A stretch of DNA of 23,860 bases from NCBI GenBank assembly GCA_000512085.1, contig ASPP01011259.1:1-23860 (forward strand), written 5' to 3'. Below the pieces are notes generated by a model. It ran no database searches and was not told where the DNA came from. It saw only the letters and a program-made list of their open reading frames with translations. This document shows positions 9,155 to 19,022 of the stretch, one piece after another; positions within the stretch are counted from its first letter, which is position 1, and each line of letters begins with the position of its first letter. Made by a program: the position numbers and the translations under genes. Source of the stretch: Reticulomyxa filosa (taxonomy: Eukaryota > Foraminifera > Reticulomyxidae).

Positions 9155-11867
9155 ACTTCCTTTCTTTTTTTTTTATGTCAAAAAAAAAGTCAAGTCACTT
9201 TTTTATGTGCAGATTCTTTTGTTTTTTTTTCTTCTATTGCTACACCTATCAAATTTTCATTTTTTTTTGTTAAAACTTGAAACCATTTACAATGTTGGCC
9301 CAGCCTTTATCGGCCAGCAATGCCATTGTTGCACTTGACAGTATGCTCATTCGCTTGAGTACTATTTGATAAATCCTTCTCAAATCTGATTTTGCAAGGA
9401 GATTCAGAAAAAGCTTTACTTAAAGGAGAATAAGATGTACATAAAAATTAAACGGAGCCAGGCAAAAAAATTAATACATTTACTTTTGTTTAAATTGATA
9501 TAAATACAATGTGATTGTTTCAAATTAGATAATGATATCAATGTGATTATGATTGTTGACGAATTGTCAGCTGCAATTTTAATACTATCTTGATATGCAG
9601 CAAAATAAAGATCATCCAATCCGGTGAAAGCGAGTTTTGCTTCATCCGCAATTAAAACTGCAAAAAGGGCTCCGGCCAGGTGATCACTTTAATAAAATCT
9701 AGTTTTCGAATCAATAATAAATCCACAACTAGTTAGCGCATACTTCCACTTTGAGCATCAGCATGCATCATTGCTAAAATAGATGCTGCATTTCCGAAAC
9801 AATTACAATATTGCAATGTGTTTTAGGTACTATCATGCTTAGCAATCGCGATAAGTATGTGCCAATACATTATTAGACTGGCTTCTAAGCAACATTACTA
9901 TCTATTATCAGTTATATAACTCTTCAATTTCATTTGATTACTTATGTCTCAACATCGAATGGCAACAAATCGATGATGTGTTAGCGGAAAATATGTTATT
10001 ACCCCCCTTTGGATGACTTTTTGATTTTATTGATTTAATGGGCCAGTTCTTCAATCGTTGGATCTGCTGTTTTTGATACAACATGTAATAATGATATATT
10101 ATCCTTGTGATGTTGAATGATGTGATCTGTAGTGTCTTCGTGTGTTTGCTTTGCTTGTAAATCTTTCTTTGTCTCATCTGAATACAGTATATTTGTATCA
10201 AGTAGTCAATGTTATTAACGTTATGTTGTGTCAAAGATATTGCTGGATTATTTGCGTTCATTGTGTGTTTTGTCGTTGATTATTGTTTATATATATATGA
10301 TAATAGATAAATGTCAACATTCGATTTGCTTGCATTACATTTGGTTTGCTTCCAGTTCCTTGCGTGTTTTGCGACTATGTTTTAATGTAGTTGTTTTAAT
10401 ACTTGTGTGAAGTTGTTAGTTTTGCTTGATTTATTGTGATAAATTATGTACATATACTGTAATTATCGTTTTGTAGCTATCATCTTGATGTGAATATTTA
10501 TTTTTTTCTATATTCATCTTGTATGTTCGGATCAACTGTTGCTTTTTTCATTATGCTGGATGAATATTAATTTGGTAATGTATGCGAAGATTAGCCTGTT
10601 GAATCCACTGTAAACATACCTAATCCTCTTTTTTTGATTGGTAACTGATATTGCAGCCATTGGATCTCAGTTAAAGCATAAATGCTACCGTACCAGTAAA
10701 GTAATTTTTAAAGTATAGTCCAAAATCAAAAGATATTGCAATAATGGTCTTACAATTATCAAATAATAATTAATTTGTTGTAATATGTATAAATTTTCTC
10801 TGATGACATTACTAATATAGCTTTAATTAAGTATTTCTCTAGTATACAAACCATTTCAAGTCTTAACATTATATTTACACTCGTACATATTGATTTGATA
10901 AATTATATTCAATATATTGTAATACACAAGACCAATCACCACAAAACGCTCAATTTTATCATATACTATCATGTGTCCTCTACAAATTAATAGCATATCA
11001 CATTCAATTAGTTTATCTGCTGTTGAATTCTATAATATAAACAAATCGAAAATTAAAGCTTATGACAAAAGAACTATTACATGACCACAAGCTAGACATT
11101 TATCATTAAATTTAAAAAATGTTAATTTTACTTTCAAATATCCAAAGTTAAAATATATTTCCTCGTCAGTTTATTCAATTTTCGACTACAACATGAAAAA
11201 CGTAGATAAAAGGAAATTGTTTAACAACATCATATTAATTCTCTAACAAATGAACAAACACGTATCCTTTCAAAAATTTGTTCTTCATTAACACACTGAA
11301 CTCAACTGTAGTATTATAATGCAACTATGATCATGTCTAATGTTTGTTAAAATGACACACGCAAATCATATATCCAAAATAATCGACAGCAAAACATAAT
11401 GCTAAAGAACATATTACAGTAAAATACTATCTATTAATGATTATAACAATAAGATATCGAACAACCAGATCTAAGTTATCAAAACTATTCATTAGAAGAA
11501 AAATACATAAATAATATCAATAATCACAATAATCGATATAGTCAAGTGTTGATAGCAGTTCAAACTATACAAAATCTCAGTCTGCGAATACATTTACATC
11601 AAAATTCAATCTCTTCTCAATGAATGTAGTCATACCATAGAAAAAACTGTTCTAACTTGTCATCTTTCATACATTCAATTTTCTTGTAAAAGTATCAACA
11701 GATCAAGTTGTCGTTTAAAATTGACTTACTTGAACCATGTTTGTTATATTCAATTTTGTACTTTTCAGTAATGTAACTTTTGGTTGCTAAAGTTCATTTA
11801 TAGTTTTTTTTAACATAATAATCGCAGCAAAGAAATTGCCGTATACTTTGCTTGGCAAAAAAATTGC
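9155..11867. other. ORF-poor AT-rich spacer
   Basis: No gene, tRNA or transposon was recognised. The first 150 bases are T-rich 3' flank of the lysozyme-like gene. By eye, about 9950-10620 is T-rich with G exceeding C, and about 10700-11700 is A-rich with C exceeding G. Reading frames here are short and show no protein-like composition. The final stretch (11770-11867) is T-rich and ends in CAG at 11827, so a spliced 5' UTR for the next gene is possible. Confidence 0.55.
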
Positions 11868-12289
11868 ATGGGCAACTTGTGGTCTTGGGTCGGTTATCCA
11901 TTTCTGAAAACCGACCAAGTGATATGTTTGCGTCACTATATGGGAAAAACTTTGCAGCTTGTAAGAACGGAGAGTTAACACCGTACGGAGGCCAAGGGAT
12001 CAATGCCACATGGATTGTGACAAAGTTATCCTTCTGGAGATGTACACTACAAAATAAACTGACTAAAAAATATTTACGGGTACATCCCTGTTCACCAGTA
12101 GTGGACGCATTGGGTACAAAAGAAGATGAAGAATTATGTACGTTTGAATTAGGTACTTGGAATGATGGAATTACATTAAAGTCAACAGCTACTAATAAAT
12201 ATTTGGAAGTCGACAATGCAGGGATATGGGGAGGACATGGGTTGGATAAATCTTGTGTTTTTAAAATCGTGTATCCTTCAAATCTTTAA
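11868..12289 (+). CDS. Beta-trefoil (fascin-like) protein with N-myristoylation motif, one apparent frameshift
   Basis: The ATG at 11868 opens MGNLWSWVGYPF and then QVICLRHYMGK, typical of the first strands of a fascin-like beta-trefoil. That frame stops soon after. Adding one A to the 5-A run at 11945-11949 joins it to the frame that ends at 12289, giving about 140 residues, the usual size of one trefoil. The later part shows two more trefoil-like strand pairs, LTKKYLRV and GITLKSTATNKYLEV. MGNLWS fits the N-myristoyltransferase consensus (Gly2, small residue at 6), so membrane association is inferred. Fascin-like folds bind actin or other ligands; the partner here is unknown. If no error exists at the A-run, the first ATG in the downstream frame is 11924 and the first strand is lost. 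A candidate AATAAA lies 50 bases after the stop. Confidence 0.7.
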
Positions 12290-13233
12290 AATACTGTGAC
12301 AAGTTTCAATGTAGTTTAGTTGCAATGTTTTTTTTACCAATAAAAAGGAGCCATCTTCGAAAAGATCTTTTATAAAAAGTAGCAAAGTTATCAAAGTGCG
12401 TTTCATTCAAATCTTAACTCTTGGACAATTTTACCCTTGTTACTCGCGTGTATTTGTTTAAATCGCAAAAACAGCTTATATTTTTTTGTAACATTTAGTC
12501 TAATCCAAACCAAGATAGAAACTATTGTGCAAAATGTTTCCAAACGCCATTGAACTCGTACCACTCATTTCAAAGGCAATTACACAGCCGGGCCAAGCTT
12601 TTTTTTTTTATTACAGATTGACTCCAAAGTCTCTTTATGATTTGTGTGAGATTTCATTCCTTTGTAGCAACATCAATTGGCAGAAAACATTTTTAGAGTA
12701 ACTTAGAAATATTAAAAGACCTGTTTACTAAATATCATAAATTGTAATTAACAATACCTTTGGCACTGTTTGTTTGTGAAAATGATCCCAGCGATTACTG
12801 TATTTGCATATTGAAAATAAGCTGGTGGTAGCTGATGATATCCCATTCTTCAAAATGTGATCTGTTTTATTATAATATTTTAAAAATGTACAGATGAAAA
12901 CATTTAAGTGAACAGAGTTATTGAAGAAATATATACGCACGAAACGTTTCATTTCGGATTTAAAGCTGGCAAAAAATAAAAACTATTGCCTTGAAGAATT
13001 ATTACAACATTTCCACAAATATGCATTAATTTTATATGTTTCAGATAACTAATAAACAAAGAACTTGTCGAATTCAGCAAATTTTTTCTAGCACTTCTCT
13101 AATGTCAAAAGTAGAAGAAATGTGCGCACAAAAAAAGAAAATTTTGCAAAAGAAAAGGAACAGCAAAAAAACGAAAAAAAAAGGGTTTTTTTGGGTGCTT
13201 TGAATTTTGTTTTAGGATCGTTAAAGTGGTACA
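12290..13233. other. Spacer between trefoil gene and eL21
   Basis: It contains a probable polyadenylation signal near its start and otherwise no supported gene. Short frames on either strand have no recognisable composition or motif. The last 150 bases are purine-rich with poly-A tracts and should include the promoter and 5' UTR of the ribosomal protein gene. Confidence 0.5.
12339..12344 (+). promoter_or_regulatory. Candidate polyadenylation signal AATAAA
   Basis: A canonical AATAAA hexamer lies 50 bases downstream of the trefoil gene's stop and after a T-run, a usual position for a 3' end signal. Confidence 0.45.
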
Positions 13234-13990
13234 ATGCCAGATCACAAAGGTTATAGAAACAAGTCGAGAGATGTCTTCTCTAAGAAAGACCGTGGGATGC
13301 CCAAACCCACCCGTTATCTCCAAGTTGACTTTACCTCCCGTTCTTCTACCAATCTGTTGAATAGTTTTTTTTTTGAAACAAGCAAACAGTTTTGATGCAA
13401 AACTTGTTGATGGATAGACTTTCAGATTAGGAGAATATGTAACGATTAAAATGGACCCTTCAATACACAAGGGTATGACCTACAGAATTTATCAAGGAAA
13501 AACCGGTGTTGTTTGGAACAGTTAAGTCGAAGAAGCTATAAAAAAGTTTGATGGAGAAGAAGAAAACACTGTGCGAAATTTCGCTCATTCACAATCTTAA
13601 AAATTACAGTAACCAAACGAGCTATCGGTGTATTACTGAAGAAGAAAGTACGCGAGAGATATCGTACCAAAAGACTCACCGTGCGTATAGAGCATGTCCG
13701 AAAAAGTGGCTGTCGGGCAGATTTCCTGGCAAGAACTCGCTACAATCACAAATACAAACTTCTCCACAAAAAGGAGCCCGAGAAATGTATGTGATTTGTT
13801 TGACTTTTTTTTATTCAAATCTCTCCCACCTTTACAATTCTTGTTGCGGCTTTTTTTTGTTTGTGCAGACCCTTTCAAACGTTTGAGACGAATTCCAAGA
13901 GGACCTGACCCAGCTTGTGTGGCAAAAGTTGCAGACACAAAATTCATTGAATTGAAAATCCCTGCACACGTTGATATTGTTACATTGTAA
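13234..13990 (+). CDS. RPL21: 60S ribosomal protein eL21
   Basis: Exons are 13234-13323, 13418-13520, 13610-13786 and 13869-13990. The introns (94, 89 and 82 nt) are GT-AG and all phases fit, giving 163 residues, about the family's usual length. The start MPDHKGYRNKSRDVFS matches the eL21 N-terminus. The exon 1/2 junction restores RYLQTFRLGEYV, followed by IHKGMTYRIYQGKTGVVWN. Exon 3 carries TKRAIGV and the basic RIEHVRKSGCRADFL segment, all eL21 hallmarks. The loop just before RYLQTF is about two residues shorter than in typical homologues. Exon 4 encodes a C-terminus (from PFKRLRRIPRGPDP) that matches the family more weakly. eL21 is a structural protein of the large ribosomal subunit. No frame errors were found, so the gene looks intact. 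Confidence 0.93.
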
Positions 13991-14513
13991 AAAAAGCAAA
14001 ATGGACTGGTCCCTTCACTCAAAAATACACACAATAGTTTCTTCCAAAAAACGGCTTTTTTGTGTTTATGTGGTTGGAGGACATCGTTTTGACTAACTTC
14101 AACTTGATTTAATATTTCCAAAGGAAAAACAGTGCAATTTTTGAAACATTGAAACTTTTGAATTTTTCCCTCCACGCGAACACGCATTGTATTTTTTTTT
14201 GGCATTTTTAGTCTTATTAACTCACTTTATCAAAAATGTGATGCACATATATTGACAGAGAATTTAACAATAAAGTAAAGTCGTCTTGGAAGCAATTTGA
14301 GAACAAACTTTTTTTATAAAAAAAATATAATTCAAGAAATTATATGTAATCGAAGATTTCAATTTATAATTTGTAAATGATGCTAATAAAGCAGGAGACT
14401 TCTACGAGAACGACAGGTGTTGTAAGGAAAGACTTTGGACAGTGTTCCACCAGGCGGTGGCAAGGGTATTTAAAATAAAAAAGATCAAAGCTAAAAAAAA
14501 CAAGCCACTGACC
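13991..14513. other. Spacer between eL21 and the Cys-rich membrane protein gene
   Basis: No supported gene. An AATAAA at 14269-14274 lies 280 bases past the eL21 stop. A TATTTAAAAT element at 14467-14476 lies about 40 bases before the next ATG and could be a TATA-like promoter element. A minus-strand frame at 14044-14205 was judged non-coding. Confidence 0.5.
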
Positions 14514-15729
14514 ATGTCACTCTTTTTCTTTTCTTTTTTGTTCTTTATATTAAAAACATACAGTGAAGTAACCCCAGTTAGCCCGAACTGCCAATGGTAC
14601 GGAGGAGACGGGTACAACACCCCATGGGTCCCATTAAATGTATGCAAAGCTTATTTCGATACATTGCCAGATGGGACAACGTCCCACCGATCAACAATGT
14701 GGAAGTGTGAAAACAATGGCACTGCAGTATTCAATTGGAATTGGCAAACAAATGGCCTCTGTGAAGTTCTCTATTTAAAAACTCAATGCAGAAGCTAATA
14801 AAAATTAAAACAAACAACAAAAAAAAAGGGTCCACCAGATTTTACATACAATGTAAATGCGAAATATTTTAATTGTAATGGCCCAACATGTCCTTACACA
14901 GTAATTCGATTTTATGATCGTGTGTTACCAAGCCCATCACCAACAATAACAACTCCTATGCCTTCATTACAGCCTACCCGTCGTCCAACACTATCACCAT
15001 CAACACCGTGCATCAAAAACGACACTCATTATGTGGATTCATTGCACACAACATATTTATGTATCGATATGTCTGACTATTTTTACATGGTAACGTGTGA
15101 TAACTCGACAAACAAATTGATTATGATCGAGTATTATGACAATTTATGTGCTAACGAAAGTGATCGTGGCAGCATCCATGAAGGTTGTGACAATTGGGAA
15201 ATTAAATACATTGAAGTAGTGGAATGTACAACTCCTTGGAATCAATCGTTCATTATGAATACCACAAATACTCCAATGCCACCACCACAAACAACTACAA
15301 CATCCAAAACCATTACCAGTACTACCGCTGCCAAAACTTCGTCGTCATCTTCTTCGTCTACAACAGTTGTTTTTGCATACAAGTAGGACAGAGTTTGAGG
15401 AAAATAATCACAGAATTGTTGTGTGTTGACAGACAGCTGTGATAGTTGTTGTAATCGTATGTGTACTCATTATGCTGGTGTTGGTTGCTGTTGTATGGAA
15501 GCAACGGCAAAAGAAACTACAGGAAAATTTTAACAAAGTACGTGAGGAAAGTGTAAGTACCCGCCGAGTATATGAACCTTTCGCTGAAGGAGACAGTAAA
15601 CTAGCAACTAATGCATCAACTTCGGTTAATAGTGAAAATCCTAAAAAAATTGGCCAAGATAAGCCTACAGCCAAACTATTACAACGTGGTCATGATGGTG
15701 TCACTGATCCTGGTTATGGCAGCACTTAA
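14514..15729 (+). CDS. Cys-rich type I membrane protein with internal duplication and Ser/Thr stalk
   Basis: I recognise no named family. The ATG at 14514 opens a hydrophobic signal peptide (MSLFFFSFLFFILKTYS). The ectodomain has two similar Cys-containing units. Unit 1 includes MWKCENNGTAVFNW and TNGLCE; unit 2 includes YMVTCDNSTNKLIM and YDNLCA. A Pro/Ser/Thr-rich linker separates them, and several NxS/T sites suggest N-glycosylation. A Thr/Ser-rich stalk precedes a membrane helix (AVIVVVIVCVLIMLVLVAVV), followed by a basic stop-transfer segment and a tail of about 75 residues. Proposed exons are 14514-14765, 14829-15365 and 15433-15729. They add up in frame to about 361 residues, but the first donor (GTTCTC) is weak. 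If exon 1 continues, it meets TAATAA at 14796. The overall layout resembles the lysozyme-like protein: ectodomain, stalk, one helix, short tail. A surface receptor or coat protein is inferred. Confidence 0.65.
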
Positions 15730-16000
15730 CCCATTGGGTTTATTTTTCATATGTTAATCTTTCAAAATTGTTCCTCAATTTTGTAAAAAGGCCTTGTATC
15801 AAAATATTTGCTTAAAAATTTTTTGAATAATTTCAGACTTTTTTCAGAAAAAATTAACTCTGCAATTTTTAAAATTTTGTATATATGCCCGAAAAATTTT
15901 TATGTTCATAAAAGTCGAATTTGTCAAGACTTTGCCTTGAATTGAAAAAAAAAACGAAATTGAGCTTTGCAGAAACAAAACAAAAACGAGACAACAAGTG

Positions 16001-17235
16001 TTAATAGAGCATCGCCAGCGTTGCCTCCTCCAACATCATCACGATTGCATTTTTGCTGAAAGCTCCGATGTCATCTGATTCCAAAGTGACAGCAGGGACT
16101 TCGTTCAAGCCAATCTTAAACCGGTTGGGCACCATTCAACCAAAAAGATTTTATTGTTGGTCTTCAACCATTGGACAGTTGCGTTGGCTTCTTTTGATTT
16201 AATGTCTCCTCAGTAGTTCAAGGAAATGGCCATGTATTTATCTTCAGCAGGGTCAAACTCGGTGAATTTCATAAACCAGTTAGCAGGTTTAAAGTAATCA
16301 TCGGTGATTTTTTGCACATCATTGGGAGCGGTACCAGTATCTGCTTTTGGGATGATTGGACTCATGCCAGTGGTCATGAAGTGTAATCGAGGGAATGGGA
16401 CCAAGTTGGTTTGAAATTCATTCAAGTCAACGTTCAATTCACCGCTAAATCGCAATGACGCAGTCATTGAAGAAATAACTTTCGAAATCAATCGGTTCAA
16501 GTTGTTTACATCAGGTTTGGCAATACGCAATTGCTTTTGGCAAATTCCGTAAATGGCCTTGTTATCCAACAACAATGATACCTCGGTGTGGTCTAATAAC
16601 CAGTGAGTAGCCAACAACGAATTGTAACGTTCAACCACACAGGCGGACAAGTTTGGCGATGGGTAAATTTCAAATCCCAATTTTGGTTTCTTTCTGTAAT
16701 CCACTGTCAATCGTTCTAAAATCAAAGCTCCCAAACCGGAACCGGTGCCACCTCCAACACTGTGTCCAATGACAAAGCCCATTACGTTGTCACAATTGTC
16801 AACTAATTTTCTCAATCGGTCATTCACTTTATCAATGATTTGTTTTCCGATTGTATAGTGTCCTCGGGCAAAGTTGTTTGCTGCATCTTCCTTACTATGA
16901 ACAAGGAATTCAGGGTGGAACATGGCTGCAAAAGGACCATTTTTCACATCAATGACGTTAGGTTCCAAATCAAACTGTCCACTTGCGAGCAAAATGCACG
17001 TTACGCGCACTCTAACAATGATCGCCAGCTATTCATACTCAACTGCCAAGTTTCTTGGAACAAATTGGCCACTTCCTGTTTCTTCAAAAGAACACTTTGA
17101 AGGAATCATCTTTGCCACATTTTCCTTTCTTTTTCCACTGTTGTCAATTCCGTGTTCAGCACAGTATTGTTCCCAAATGGCATTGCCCAATTGGATACCG
17201 GCTTGTCCGACTTCAATTGTCAGAACTTCTCTCAT
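16001..17235 (-). pseudogene. Alpha-tubulin relic with nonsense codon, frameshift and missing C-terminus
   Basis: Reading on the minus strand from 17235, exon 1 (17235-17044) gives MREVLTIEVGQAGIQLGNAI and intron 17043-16975 is removed. Exon 2 then continues with FDLEPNVID, the tubulin signature GGGTGSG and NLNRLISKVISSMTASLRF. The catalytic Glu is kept in DLNEFQTN. The type is alpha, from WEQYCAEHGI and the H8 region. The 30-60 loop is short and diverged, with no match to the K40 segment. At 16212-16210 a TGA replaces the Arg of LLYRGD. Similar sequence goes on (GDIKSKEANATVQWLKTNN, then EWCPTG), needs one extra T at 16118-16120, then runs through GFKIGLNE to a TAA at 16003-16001. About 60 C-terminal residues, including the last helices and acidic tail, are absent. 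It could still make a 318-residue truncated protein, but decay of a divergent paralogue is more likely. Confidence 0.85.
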
Positions 17236-17811
17236 TTTTTTTAATGGATAAAAAAAGAGCAAACTTTTATTTCGAAAAAACCCCCAACAGTGAGCACTTT
17301 TTCTGTTTAACTTAGCCCAAAATAATTTTTTGTCAAGTATAAAATTTATATTTTCAATTTGTATTTGCATTATCTCCTTTAATAGACACTTTTGTATTCT
17401 AAGCATAAAAAAGTTGAATCTTGTGCTTTCAAGTAAATTGGCTCTCATCTAAGTTTTACATATTTTTTTCTCCAATAACTTTGGATTGGTTATTGAAATC
17501 AATCCAAAAATTAACTGATGCGATTAAGAAAATTATGGTTTGCTCGTGAAATCAGGGAGCGATTACAATTCTTTCTCTCAAAAAAATTTATTGTATGGCA
17601 CAAAACAATTGTTTCGATTTTTTGATTTAACAGAAGTTGTGTTTGTCAAATGTGCAAAAAAACAAGAAAAAGGAAGAACAACCAAATAATCGAAAATAAA
17701 ATCAAATGGTGGCCACACGTTAATAGTTTTGGTTCCATCACATTTATCATCCCCAAGTCCTCAAATTTTGTTATTTGTAGCAAAAAACAACTTTTTGTTT
17801 TTGACCGTCAT
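17236..17811. other. Spacer between eS17 3' end and tubulin 5' end
   Basis: AT-rich with many A and T runs and no supported gene. The frame that extends the tubulin start upstream to 17448 has no tubulin similarity and was treated as untranslated. An alternative last exon of eS17 could lie here, because the end of that gene is not firmly fixed. Confidence 0.5.
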
Positions 17812-18404
17812 TTAATTACTTTGTCTTTTTTGTTGTCTTTCTCTTTTGACAGGTTGAGGCAATTTGACTTTTGGCAGATTGGACATGTTCATTGCTTTCA
17901 ACATACGCTTAGTTTCATGATCAATTTTGATCACATCCACTTCCAAGGCGCTAACATCTGGAACGTGGTCTAATCTACGCTCTCTTTGCTCTTCTTGCAG
18001 TTTCAGTGAGATTCCTTTCACTCGTGAGGCCAACATCACACGTTTCATTAAACGCTTTGATAAAAAGAGTCAACAAAAAAAAGCAAACAAGGAGCAAGTT
18101 AGATTTTGCGATAATGCGGGAGAATTTTTTTTAACATGGCCTTTAATTTCGAGAAGAGTTTAACTGTCACATATCCTGCGATTTGGTTTCGCAAACGTTT
18201 GGATTGAATGGCAGCAACGTCATCACACACTCTTTTGTTTACTTCGAAATCAACAGCCAACTTGTCATAATATTTCTCAACGACTTGACGGGCTGCTTTC
18301 TTAACTGTCTTTGTTCTGATTTTTCCCTGTCAGTTGTTGTATAGATTCACAATTGATTTTCTGTTATTACGTCTCTAGAAGTAAAACAAAATAGAAAATA
18401 CCAT
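17812..18404 (-). CDS. RPS17: 40S ribosomal protein eS17
   Basis: Coding exons on the minus strand are 18404-18402 (the ATG alone), 18326-18165 and 18054-17812. Introns 18401-18327 (75 nt, donor GTATTT, acceptor TGACAG) and 18164-18055 (110 nt) keep phase, giving 135 residues, the usual eS17 length. Exon 2 gives [20 protein letters not shown] and [12 protein letters not shown]. Exon 3 gives RLMKRV and [15 protein letters not shown], then HVPDVSAL. All of these are family hallmarks. eS17 is a structural protein of the small ribosomal subunit head. The last 15 residues ([12 protein letters not shown]) differ from the typical C-terminus. A GT just before them (CCT/GTCAAA) leaves open a further 3' intron. 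Confidence 0.92.
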
Positions 18405-19022
18405 TGTTTTTCAGATTTAATGGCCTGAAAACGTCTTGGTTGGAATACTGAACGAGAGATCCTGATTTTCTGACTAGATTGTACCCCAACAAAATCCTAG
18501 TTTTTACACAAGCAGACAACACGTCAACATCTTTTCCAGTTTGCTATGTTATTCTAAAATTCGAGATGGGAAATGCCTTTGTTACTGTCCACACGTTTTT
18601 TCTTTCAATCAACTTTTCGAAATTTGGATTCTATCATATTGTCCACAGCATAAAAAGAGGATAATTACAAAACAAGTTTAAAGTGGAGTTTAAAGTGGAA
18701 AAAGGAATTGTAAACATCATTGTCTTTTCCAATCGAAGGAAAAAAGTCTGAAATTATGGTAGAAGGAATTTTTGGATTGAGCAGTCGGTGCAAAAAAAGA
18801 AAGAGGAACAATGTAATTGAGAAGAAAATAGAGTAAGTACTTTTCTTGAAAGAAAGTTCAGATTTTTGCACTAATTTGAATGGAAATGTTTTTAAACATT
18901 GCAAAAGCAAAAACCTTCCCCTTTGCAGCCATAAATGAACAAACATACAAAAAAAAAAAAAAGTGACTTATTTTGACAAATGGCAATGTAAAATTAAATA
19001 AAATGAAGTATACACAATACAA
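18405..19022. other. Spacer upstream of eS17
   Basis: This holds the promoter region of eS17 and the 3' flank of the minus-strand gene at 19023. No reading frame with protein-like composition was seen. It includes a 12-nt tandem duplication at 18675-18698. Confidence 0.5.
18675..18698. repeat. Tandem 12-nt duplication
   Basis: AGTTTAAAGTGG occurs twice back to back (18675-18686 and 18687-18698) in the region upstream of eS17. Confidence 0.9.

Noticed and set aside
9155-11867. tRNA, snRNA or transposon in the large spacer
   Set aside because: No A/B-box pair, terminal repeats or transposase-like frame was found by eye. A covariance-model and repeat search would be decisive.
12728-12952. Minus-strand frame of about 74 codons
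   Set aside because: Its AT-rich composition gives Phe/Ile/Asn/Lys by chance, and no motif or splice context supports it.
14044-14205. Minus-strand frame starting MPKKNTMRVRVEG
   Set aside because: It runs on as the antisense of eL21 exons, has no recognised motif, and shows no splice partner.
16201-16220. TGA read as a sense codon (readthrough or recoding) in the tubulin gene
   Set aside because: The CaaX gene uses TGA as its true end at 4197-4199, and the tubulin copy also has a frameshift and lacks its 3' end, so recoding alone would not rescue it.
17236-17448. Upstream extension of the tubulin frame on the minus strand
   Set aside because: It is open but has no tubulin similarity, and MREVLTIEVGQ at 17235 is the normal tubulin start.
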